Part shown: piece after piece, positions 1 through 5,102 of the stretch
How positions within the stretch are numbered: the stretch's first letter is position 1
Layout of the letters: every line of letters starts with the position of its first letter
Assembly: GCA_029210865.1 (NCBI GenBank)
Contig: JARGGE010000227.1
Coordinates: 1-5,102, forward strand
Source: Trueperaceae bacterium
GTDB lineage: Bacteria; Deinococcota; Deinococci; Deinococcales; Trueperaceae
Direction of reading: 5' to 3'
DNA length: 5,102 bases
The notes under the pieces: generated by a model
What the model was told of the DNA's origin: nothing
The model's input: only the letters and a program-made list of their open reading frames with translations
The model's database searches: none
Translations under genes and position numbers: made by a program

Positions 1-1253
1 GCCGGGGGGCGGGTAGCGGCCGACGCCCTGAGCGGAACGGCGGACCCGTCCCCGACCTGAAGCGGCGCGGCCGTTGGGCCGCGCCACAGAACCAGGTATT
101 GCCGCGCGTTCGCGTCCAAGGCGAAACGCTCCCGTATGTGCGCCACGGCGGCCGAGCGCACCGGTTCCGCCTCGACGCGGCCCTCGAGCACGGCGAGCAC
201 GCGCTCGGCGGCCTGCTCGATGCCGCGTTGCTCGACGACGAAGCCGGTGGCCCCGTCCTCGACCAGTTCGTCGATCCCGGTCGTGTGGCTCACGACGCAG
301 ATGCAGCCGCTGACCATCGCTTCCTTGACCACGTTCGGGAGCCGCTCGTCCCACGAGAGGAAGAGGAAGACCTCGGCCTCGTGCATCTCCTCGAGCACTT
401 GGGCTTGGGCCACGTGCCCGACGAACGCCACGGCCTGCTCGACGCCGAGGTCGGCCGCGACGCCGCGCAGTCGATCCAGGTCGGGTCCGGAGCCCAGGAC
501 ACGGAGCGTCGCGTCCTGGACGCGGTGCCGGATGAGGGCGAACGTCCGAAGGACCTCCTCCATGCCCTTGGCCCGCACGAGACGCCCGGCGGTGACGATC
601 CGCCGTGGCACCCGAGCCGTGTCGTCGGGCAACGAGGTCAAGTCGATGCTGTCGTAGACGACGGCGATCCGCTCGAGCGGCAGGTCGAACGCATCGGCGG
701 TCTCGCGTGCGGTCACCGTGGACAACGAACGGACCACGTCCGACCGACGCGCCACTTGGCGCGTCACGGGGTAACGGTGCCGGATGTCGTAAGCGGAGAA
801 CGAGACCGAGGTCGTCACGCCGGGGAGGAAGTCCTGCACCAGGTGGAGCACCATCGTCGGGTAGTGCGCCCAATACGCGTGGACGACGTCGGGGGGATCG
901 TCGGCAAGGGCGTCGAAGATCTCGAGCACGCGCGGCCACAGGTAGAGGCTGCGTACTAGATGCTTGGGCGTGTGGACGCACGAGCCGACGATCGCCTTGA
1001 GGAGACTCCAACCAGCCCTCGGACGCCGGACCGCCGTGCGGAACCCGGAGAGAAGGGTCGCGAGCCCGTTCGGGTACGTCACGACGACGTCGTCGAGCGC
1101 ACGCTCGGCGCGCAGCACCGAGGCTTCGGGTCGCTCCTTGCGCAGCGAGTGCACGGTCATCGCGACCCCGTGCGCCCGCAGGTATCGGACGTCGTTGCTG
1201 GCGAACGTCTCGGAGGACGCCGGGAACGCCATGGTCACGTACGCGACCCTCAC
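1..1253 (-). CDS. Family 4 glycosyltransferase (GT-B fold), 3' end cut by window edge
   Basis: The frame is open from a GTG at 1253-1251 to the left edge, giving 417 residues and no stop. It likely transfers a sugar from a nucleotide donor onto a growing surface glycan at the cytosolic face of the membrane. The N-terminus (MRVAYVTMAFPASSETFASN) carries the FPxxSETFxxN signature of WcaL/AmsK-like exopolysaccharide transferases. The C-terminal Rossmann half shows GRLVRAKG (R224, K229; expected donor phosphate contacts), LGSGPD (253-258), GHV (279-281), the E-x7-E pair E303/E311 in WDERLPNVVKEAM, and GIDELVEDGATGFVV (326-340). GTG 1253 is the only upstream start, because this frame meets TAG at 1328-1326; starting later would delete the first beta strand. 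The Shine-Dalgarno is weak. At the usual His-Gly of the family it reads Ser-Ala (FSAYD, 152-156). Family similarity ends near residue 390; the remaining residues are unassigned. Donor and acceptor are unknown. Confidence 0.92.
   Translation of the reverse strand, partial: MRVAYVTMAFPASSETFASNDVRYLRAHGVAMTVHSLRKERPEASVLRAERALDDVVVTYPNGLATLLSGFRTAVRRPRAGWSLLKAIVGSCVHTPKHLVRSLYLWPRVLEIFDALADDPPDVVHAYWAHYPTMVLHLVQDFLPGVTTSVSFSAYDIRHRYPVTRQVARRSDVVRSLSTVTARETADAFDLPLERIAVVYDSIDLTSLPDDTARVPRRIVTAGRLVRAKGMEEVLRTFALIRHRVQDATLRVLGSGPDLDRLRGVAADLGVEQAVAFVGHVAQAQVLEEMHEAEVFLFLSWDERLPNVVKEAMVSGCICVVSHTTGIDELVEDGATGFVVEQRGIEQAAERVLAVLEGRVEAEPVRSAAVAHIRERFALDANARQYLVLWRGPTAAPLQVGDGSAVPLRASAATRPP
64..85. 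repeat. Perfect 9-bp inverted repeat, 4-nt loop
   Basis: The arms GGCGCGGCC (64-72) and GGCCGCGCC (77-85) are exact reverse complements around GTTG. The hairpin lies in the glycosyltransferase frame at about residues 390-397, just where recognisable family similarity ends. No T-run follows it on either strand, so it is not a textbook intrinsic terminator. It may be chance in G+C-rich coding DNA, a transcript-end structure, or a mark that the real gene ends about here and the frame is continued by an error. Confidence 0.5.
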
Positions 1254-1447
1254 GGTTCCACAACCGTTCGGACCCGCGACTCGACGGGATCCGCATCTGT
1301 CCGGGCGATCGCTTCTGGCCGCAACCTAAACCGGTTCCGCAGCCGTTCGTGTTCGAACGCGCGAAACGCGCAGCCGAAGCCGTCACCGGCCGAGGACCTC
1401 CGGCCGTGCTGGTGGCGGCGCTCGAGCACGCCGGCGACGTTGTGCAT
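1250..1447 (-). CDS. Doubtful 65-codon frame overlapping the glycosyltransferase start
   Basis: An ATG at 1447-1445 opens 65 codons ending in TGA at 1252-1250, which overlaps the glycosyltransferase GTG (1253-1251) as GTGA, a common arrangement for translational coupling. Third codon positions are mostly G or C. A TACAGT box lies 7 nt upstream of the ATG, which would suit a leaderless transcript. Against it, about a fifth of the residues are Arg, which is typical of non-coding frames in G+C-rich DNA. The product shows no motif, membrane segment or signal peptide that I recognise, and the same frame stays open far upstream through the antisense of the peptidase gene, so its openness means little. 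It could equally be untranslated leader of the glycosyltransferase. Confidence 0.2.
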   Translation of the reverse strand: MHNVAGVLERRHQHGRRSSAGDGFGCAFRAFEHERLRNRFRLRPEAIARTDADPVESRVRTVVEP

Positions 1448-1454
1448 GGTGCTG

Positions 1455-1460
1455 ACTGTA
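1455..1460 (-). promoter_or_regulatory. Candidate -10 box TACAGT, leftward
   Basis: Read on the minus strand this is TACAGT, four of six matches to TATAAT and a fit to TANNNT. It ends 7 nt before the ATG of the doubtful 65-codon frame (1447), the spacing expected of a leaderless promoter. At a 16-18 nt spacer the upstream sequence (around TTCGTG) is a poor -35. It could drive the glycosyltransferase. Confidence 0.25.
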
Positions 1461-1557
1461 CCTGTGCGTAGGCGGGTCACGAAGCCCTTCCGACGACGAT
1501 GTACGTGAACCTTGCCGATTCGCCGCCGAGCCACCCGGGACGGTTGCAGGGGCGCGC

Positions 1558-1563
1558 TAACCT
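1558..1563 (+). promoter_or_regulatory. pepF: Candidate -10 box TAACCT for leaderless peptidase transcript
   Basis: TAACCT fits TANNNT and is followed by exactly 6 nt before the peptidase ATG (1570), so transcription could start at or next to the start codon. No purine-rich Shine-Dalgarno stands before this ATG, which agrees with a leaderless mRNA. No -35 hexamer is visible at 16-18 nt upstream, so the call rests on spacing and a loose motif only. Confidence 0.3.
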
Positions 1564-1569
1564 GAGCGC

Positions 1570-3411
1570 ATGACCACCCCGACCGCGCACCCCGACGACG
1601 TCCGCTGGTCGCTCGACGCCCTGTTCTCGGGCATCGACGGCGACGATTACCGCGCCGCGCGCGCCGACCTCGAGGCGCGCGTCGCCGCGCTCGAGGCCTT
1701 CGCCGATGCCCACGGCCTGGGCGCCGGCGCGCCGCTGCCGGCCAGCGAGGCCGTGCGCGCGACGCTCGTCGAGCTGCTCCAGCGTCAGAACGCCCTGAGC
1801 GAGCTCCTCGGCGACGTGAGCGTGTACCTGAGCGGCTTCGTGAGCGTCGACGCCTTCGACGACGCCGCGCAGGCGGAGCAGTCGACGCTGCGGGCGCTGG
1901 GCGCGCGGCTGGGCGCCCTGGACGCGCGCGCGACCGCGTGGGTGGGGCGGCTCGAGCTGGACGCGCTGCTGGCGGACGGCCGGTTCGAGGCGCACGCACA
2001 CCATCTGCGCCGCACCCAGGAGGCCGCCCGCAAGCAGATGAGCGACGCCGAGGAGGCGCTCGCCGCCGCGCTGGCGCCGTCGGCCGGCGACGCCTGGGCC
2101 AAGCTGCACGGCGACCTGGCCGGCAAGGCGGCGGTGGCGCTGACGCTGCCGGGCGCCGCCGAGCCCGAGCGCGCCGGCCTGGCGCGCCTCTTCGTGCTGC
2201 AGGGCGACCCCGACCGCGCGACCCGCGAGGCCGCCTACCGCGCCGAGCTCGAGCTGCTCGACCAGCACGCGGTGGCGTTCGCGGCGGCGATGAACGGCGT
2301 CAAGGGCGAGGTGGGGACGCTGGCGCGGCGCCGCGGGTGGGGGCGCCCGCTCGACGTGGCGCTCTTCCAGAACGGCATCGACGCGCCGGCGCTCGAGGCG
2401 CTGCAGCGTGCGGTGCGCGCGGCGTTCCCGGTCATGCGCCGCTACCTGGACGCCAAGGCGCGCTTCCTGGGCGTGGGCACGCTCACCTGGTACGACCGCA
2501 TGGCGCCCGTGCAGGTGGGCGAGCCGCGCAGGTTCAGCTGGGCGGAGGCCAAGGCCTTCGTGCAGGCGCGCTTCGACGCCTTCGCGCCGGAGCTGGGCGC
2601 GCTCGCGCGGCGGGCGATCAAAGAGGGCTGGATCGACGTGCTCCCGCGCGCCGGCAAGCGCAACGGCGCGTTCTGCATGGGGGCGCCGGGCGCCCAGCAG
2701 TCGCGCGTGATGCTCAACTTCGGCGGCGGCCTCGACGACGTCTTCACGCTGGCGCACGAGCTGGGGCACGCCTTTCACAACGACTCGCTGTACGCCGCCG
2801 GCCGCCGCCCGCTGCAGGCGCGCACCCCGATGGCGCTGGCCGAGACCGCCTCGATCTTCTGCGAGACGCTCATCGCGAACGGCCTGCTGGCCGAGGCCGA
2901 CGGCGCCACCCGGCTGGCGGTCTTGGAGCAGGACCTGCGCGGCGCCACGCAGCTGATCGTCGACATCGACAGCCGCTTCCGGTTGGAGTCGGGCGTCTTC
3001 GAGCGGCGCGCCGAGCGCGAGCTGTCGGTGGCGGAGCTCGACGTCTTGATGCTCGAAGCGCAGGAGGCCACCTACGGCGACGCTCTCGACCCCGACGCGC
3101 GCCACCCGCGCATGTGGGCGCAGAAGCCGCACTACTACTCGGCGCGGCGCAGTTTCTACAACTTCCCGTACACCTTCGGCTTCCTGTTCGGCCGCGGCGT
3201 CTTCGCGCGCTTCCAGGCGGAGCCCGAGGGCTTCGCGCCGCGCTACCGCGAGCTGCTCTCGCGCACCGGCATGGCGAGCGTCGCCGAGCTGGGCCAGGAC
3301 TTCGGCATCGACGTCGCCGATGAGGCGTTCTGGGAGGGGGCGCTGGGGGTCACGGCCGAGCGGGTGGAGGCGTACGAGGGGTTGGTCGACGGCGTCCGGA
3401 GCAGCCGTTGA
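1570..3411 (+). CDS. pepF: Oligoendopeptidase F, M3 family zinc metallopeptidase
   Basis: This 613-residue cytosolic peptidase should cleave short peptides (roughly 6-20 residues) left by protein turnover; it has no signal peptide or membrane segment. It is full length for the M3B/PepF group (about 600). The start gives the usual opening RWSLDALF (12-19). The N-terminal half is a long, Ala/Leu/Arg-rich helical region. The catalytic half holds KRNGAFCMG (363-371), SRVMLNFGGGLDDV (378-391), the zinc motif HELGH (H396, E397, H400), the third zinc ligand E425 in ALAETASIFCE (29 residues after H396, as in thimet-type enzymes), and the substrate-side segment PHYYSARRSFYNFPYTFG (520-537). It therefore looks active. 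Its TGA overlaps the TTG of the following epimerase, implying co-translation, although no functional link with sugar metabolism is known. Its rows are the richest in G+C in the window. The M3 family call is firm; the exact subgroup is less sure. Confidence 0.96.
   Translation: MTTPTAHPDDVRWSLDALFSGIDGDDYRAARADLEARVAALEAFADAHGLGAGAPLPASEAVRATLVELLQRQNALSELLGDVSVYLSGFVSVDAFDDAAQAEQSTLRALGARLGALDARATAWVGRLELDALLADGRFEAHAHHLRRTQEAARKQMSDAEEALAAALAPSAGDAWAKLHGDLAGKAAVALTLPGAAEPERAGLARLFVLQGDPDRATREAAYRAELELLDQHAVAFAAAMNGVKGEVGTLARRRGWGRPLDVALFQNGIDAPALEALQRAVRAAFPVMRRYLDAKARFLGVGTLTWYDRMAPVQVGEPRRFSWAEAKAFVQARFDAFAPELGALARRAIKEGWIDVLPRAGKRNGAFCMGAPGAQQSRVMLNFGGGLDDVFTLAHELGHAFHNDSLYAAGRRPLQARTPMALAETASIFCETLIANGLLAEADGATRLAVLEQDLRGATQLIVDIDSRFRLESGVFERRAERELSVAELDVLMLEAQEATYGDALDPDARHPRMWAQKPHYYSARRSFYNFPYTFGFLFGRGVFARFQAEPEGFAPRYRELLSRTGMASVAELGQDFGIDVADEAFWEGALGVTAERVEAYEGLVDGVRSSR
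3398..3401 (+). promoter_or_regulatory. Shine-Dalgarno GGAG deciding the TTG start of the epimerase
   Basis: GGAG lies inside the last codons of the peptidase gene and is 6 nt upstream of the TTG at 3408-3410, an ideal spacing. With the TTGA stop/start overlap it supports reinitiation at TTG rather than at a later GTG or TTG. The next in-frame candidates (around 3472-3500) fall at or inside the nucleotide-binding strand, which would leave too short a protein. Confidence 0.6.
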
Positions 3412-4481
3412 ACCGCGACGGCGACCTGGCCGCGCTCGCGCTCGACCCCGGTTACCGCGCCGTCCTCGACGGGTTGCGCGCGGCGCCGCGGCGCTGGTTG
3501 GTGACTGGCGCGGCGGGCTTCATCGGTTCGCACCTGGTCGAGGCCCTCCTGGAGCTGGGCCAGCGCGTCGTGGGGCTCGACGACCTGAGCACCGGCTACC
3601 GCACGAACCTGGACGACGTCGCGCGGCGCGTGGGCGCCGAGGCCATCGAACGGCTGGACTTCCGCGTGGGCGACGTCACCGACGCCGACGCGGTGGCGGC
3701 GGCGATGGCGGGCGTGGACGTGGTCTTGCACCACGCGGCGCTCGTGTCGGTGCCCGAGTCGATCGACGACCCGTGGCGCGCGCACCGCGTGAACGCCACC
3801 GGCTTCCTCAACGTGCTCGATGCCGCCCGACACGCTGGCGCGCGGGTGGTCTACGCCGCGTCGAGCGCCAGCTACGGCGACGACGATGCGCCCGCCAAGG
3901 TGGAGGGGCGCGTGGGGCGGGTGCTCTCGATGTACGCGGCCACCAAGTCGGCGAACGAGCTCTACGCCACCGCCTTCGCGCAGGCCTACGGCACCACCGC
4001 GGTGGGGCTGCGCTACTTCAACGTCTTCGGCAGCCGCCAGGACCCCAACGGCGCCTATGCCGCGGTGATCCCGGCCTGGATCGACCGGTTGGCCCGCGCC
4101 GAGGCCTGCATGGTGCACGGCGACGGCGGGCAGACGCGCGACTTCTGCCACGTGGCGAACGTCGTCGGCGCGAACCTGCTCGCGGCGACGGTGGCGCCGA
4201 GCGCCGACCTGGAGCCGGTGTTCAACGTCGGCACCGGCCACGCGACGACGCTGCTCAAGCTGTTCGACGCGATCCGCGACGCGCTCGCCGCGCGCGAGCC
4301 CGAGCGCGCGAACCTGGGGGGCGCGCGGCGGGTGCACGGCCCGGTGCGGCCGGGTGACATCCGGCACTCCTGCGCCGACGTCGGCCTGGCGCAGCGGCGG
4401 TTGGCCTACCGGGCGGCCGTGGGGCTGCGCGAGGGGATCGACCGGACGCTGGGGTGGTACCTGGGCGGGGCGGTGGGGTGA
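3408..4481 (+). CDS. wbpP: WbpP/TviC-type UDP-N-acetylhexosamine C4-epimerase
   Basis: This 357-residue extended short-chain dehydrogenase/reductase should interconvert UDP-GlcNAc and UDP-GalNAc, or their uronic acids, by NAD-dependent oxidation and re-reduction at C4, feeding surface-glycan synthesis in the cytosol. Visible features are the NAD motif TGAAGFIG (33-40), D58 after the second strand, S152 in AASSASYG, and the Y176-x3-K180 pair in SMYAATK. The family block SRQDPNGAYAAVIPAW (209-224) and RDFCHVANVVGANLLAA (244-260) follow, and then RPGDIRHSCAD (314-324). Family structures place a gate residue at the last block: Tyr in E. coli GalE, Cys in human GALE, Ser in WbpP. Here it is S321, favouring N-acetylated substrates. 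The roughly 28 residues before the first strand match the N-terminal extension of WbpP, supporting the TTG start. AALVSVP has Val where WbpP and TviC have Gly (AALGSVP). It is co-translated with the peptidase and ends 10 nt from the convergent epimerase. Confidence 0.94.
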   Translation: MNRDGDLAALALDPGYRAVLDGLRAAPRRWLVTGAAGFIGSHLVEALLELGQRVVGLDDLSTGYRTNLDDVARRVGAEAIERLDFRVGDVTDADAVAAAMAGVDVVLHHAALVSVPESIDDPWRAHRVNATGFLNVLDAARHAGARVVYAASSASYGDDDAPAKVEGRVGRVLSMYAATKSANELYATAFAQAYGTTAVGLRYFNVFGSRQDPNGAYAAVIPAWIDRLARAEACMVHGDGGQTRDFCHVANVVGANLLAATVAPSADLEPVFNVGTGHATTLLKLFDAIRDALAAREPERANLGGARRVHGPVRPGDIRHSCADVGLAQRRLAYRAAVGLREGIDRTLGWYLGGAVG

Positions 4482-4500
4482 GGGCAGGCCCTCATACCCC
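4475..4500. terminator. Possible bidirectional terminator hairpin across convergent stops
   Basis: TGAGGGC (4479-4485) and GCCCTCA (4488-4494) form a perfect 7-bp inverted repeat around AG. The outer three base pairs are the stop codons of both convergent genes: TGA on plus at 4479-4481 and TGA on minus at 4494-4492. The stem can continue as GGGG (4475-4478) with CCCC (4497-4500) across a 2-nt TA bulge. No T-run follows on either strand, so it is not a standard intrinsic terminator, but it is the only structure in the 10-nt gap between the two genes. Confidence 0.4.
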
Positions 4501-5102
4501 GTAGAACCCCCGGTACCAATCCACGAACCGCCCTACGCCCACCTTGATGGGCGTCGCTGGCGTGAAGCCGACCGCGTCGGTGAGCGCCTGGACGTCGGCG
4601 TACGTGGCGGGCACGTCGCCGGGTTGCATCGGCAGGAAGTTCTTGACCGCCTCGCGGCCGAGCGCCTGTTCGATGAGCTCGATCACGTCCATCAGTTCGA
4701 CCGGCGTGTGGTTGCCGATGTTGTAGACGCGCCAGGGGGCGCTGCTGGTGCCGGGGTCGGGGTGGGACCCGTCCCAGTCGGGGTTGGGCGCGGCCGGACG
4801 GTCGCTGACGCGCAGGACGGACTCGGCGATGTCGTCGATGTAGGTGAAGTCGCGGCGCATGTCGCCATGGTTGAAGACGTCGATGGGGCGGCCTTCGAGG
4901 ATCGCCTTGGCGAAGAGGAACATGGCCATGTCGGGGCGGCCCCACGGGCCGTAGACGGTGAAGAAGCGCAGGCCGGTGGTGGGGAGCCCGTAGAGGTGCG
5001 CGTAGGTGTGCGCCATCGCCTCGTTCGCCTTCTTGCTGGCGGCGTAGAGGCTGAGCGGGTGGTCGACGTTCTGGTGGACCGAGAAGGGCATGGTGGTGTT
5101 GG
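4492..5102 (-). CDS. UDP-glucuronate 4-epimerase, 5' end cut by window edge
   Basis: The last 202 residues and stop of an extended short-chain dehydrogenase/reductase are present; about 135-140 N-terminal residues, including the NAD-binding glycine motif, should lie beyond the right edge. The enzyme converts UDP-glucuronate to UDP-galacturonate in the cytosol for acidic surface glycans. Hallmarks in order are [20 protein letters not shown], which holds the catalytic Tyr-x3-Lys (Tyr codon near 5046-5044), then [72 protein letters not shown], and [15 protein letters not shown] near the end. These closely match the GAE/LspL/Cap1J type. The ATG at 5091-5089 is internal, not a start, since homologous sequence continues upstream of it (Asn-Thr-Thr). 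It faces the WbpP-type gene tail to tail and must belong to a separate leftward transcript. Its rows look lower in G+C than the neighbour's. Confidence 0.95.
   Translation of the reverse strand, partial: NTTMPFSVHQNVDHPLSLYAASKKANEAMAHTYAHLYGLPTTGLRFFTVYGPWGRPDMAMFLFAKAILEGRPIDVFNHGDMRRDFTYIDDIAESVLRVSDRPAAPNPDWDGSHPDPGTSSAPWRVYNIGNHTPVELMDVIELIEQALGREAVKNFLPMQPGDVPATYADVQALTDAVGFTPATPIKVGVGRFVDWYRGFYGV

Larger units (their letters stand above)
1254..1569. other. Divergent intergenic region, about 316 bases
   Basis: This stretch separates the leftward glycosyltransferase from the rightward peptidase and must hold promoters for both unless the glycosyltransferase is read from farther right. 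It looks less G+C-rich than the peptidase gene. I see two candidate -10 boxes (1455-1460 minus, 1558-1563 plus), neither with a good -35. It also has a near-palindrome at 1387-1406 (arms of 9 and 10 bases, one bulge), a 6-bp inverted repeat at 1344-1349/1354-1359 with a 4-nt loop, and a direct CAGCCG hexamer at 1340-1345 and 1371-1376. Short open frames exist on both strands, including 24 codons at 1499-1573 (+) that overlap the peptidase ATG. No tRNA, riboswitch or recognised operator is evident. Confidence 0.6.

Noticed and set aside
1387..1406. Near-palindrome as an operator or terminator
   Set aside because: It has a bulge, almost no loop and no T-run; short palindromes of GGCC type are expected by chance at this G+C.
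1349..1471. Plus-strand frame of about 40 codons from GTG 1349 to TAG 1471, continuing in the same phase to the 24-codon frame at 1499
   Set aside because: Its Ala/Val-rich product looks more protein-like than the opposite strand and could be the tail of a decayed gene, but it lacks a ribosome site, upstream coding signal and any recognisable motif.
99..1508. Long plus-strand open frames (99-959 and 960-1508) opposite the glycosyltransferase
   Set aside because: They are the antisense of a clear family 4 transferase; their products are rich in His, Arg, Asp and Gly and have no family motif.
1477..3132. 551-codon minus-strand frame opposite the peptidase
   Set aside because: It is antisense to a complete gene with an intact HELGH site; its Arg/His/Val/Gln-rich composition is typical of shadow frames in G+C-rich DNA.
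1938..4357. Long plus-strand frames 1938-3323 and 3320-4357 in the other phase
   Set aside because: Arg/Gly/Ala-rich out-of-phase readings of the peptidase and epimerase.
3243..4367. 374-codon minus-strand frame opposite the WbpP-type epimerase
   Set aside because: It covers the peptidase end and most of the epimerase in antisense and shows no domain; both genes on the other strand are firmly identified.
4406..4945. 179-codon minus-strand frame overlapping the right-hand epimerase
   Set aside because: It is the other phase of a strongly conserved epimerase and is His/Pro/Arg-rich.
5089..5091. ATG as the start of the right-hand epimerase
   Set aside because: It begins in the middle of the fold, just before the catalytic Tyr-x3-Lys, and family sequence continues upstream to the edge.

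Overview
This is a G+C-rich bacterial window with the character of a surface-polysaccharide (capsule, exopolysaccharide or O-antigen) locus, into which a cytosolic peptidase gene is threaded. Nothing here fixes the taxon. The high G+C, the near absence of strong Shine-Dalgarno sites at two of the gene starts, and TANNNT boxes 6-7 nt in front of two possible ATG starts would suit Deinococcota (for example a Truepera-like lineage) or an actinobacterium. That is inference, and I hold it weakly.

Layout from left to right. Bases 1-1253 (minus strand) carry almost all of a family-4 glycosyltransferase; its 3' end runs off the left edge, so it has no stop codon in the window and is easily missed. 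Bases 1254-1569 are a roughly 316-base divergent control region with no convincing gene, though it holds a doubtful 65-codon frame whose stop overlaps the glycosyltransferase start. Bases 1570-3411 (plus) encode a complete M3-family oligoendopeptidase F with all its zinc-site residues. Bases 3408-4481 (plus) encode a complete WbpP/TviC-type UDP-N-acetylhexosamine C4-epimerase that begins on a TTG overlapping the peptidase stop (TTGA), so the two are very likely co-translated. Bases 4492-5102 (minus) carry the C-terminal 60% of a UDP-glucuronate 4-epimerase, cut by the right edge. It converges on the WbpP-type gene, and the two stop codons sit inside one shared palindrome.

The three sugar genes fit together. 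One epimerase should supply UDP-GalNAc (or UDP-GalNAcA), the other UDP-GalA, and the glycosyltransferase should use an activated sugar to extend a glycan. Which sugar it transfers cannot be read from sequence. The peptidase has no obvious role in glycan synthesis; it is tied to the cluster only by its gene overlap. Rows counted by hand suggest the peptidase/WbpP pair is richer in G+C (about 72-83%) than the flanking glycosyltransferase and glucuronate epimerase (about 62-65%), so the locus may be a mosaic.

I see no RNA gene, CRISPR array, insertion sequence, transposase, toxin-antitoxin or phage gene, and no clearly undescribed system. The observations most worth checking are the overlap linking peptidase to epimerase, the palindrome spanning the convergent stops, the altered His position in the glycosyltransferase, and the short overlapping frames in the divergent region.
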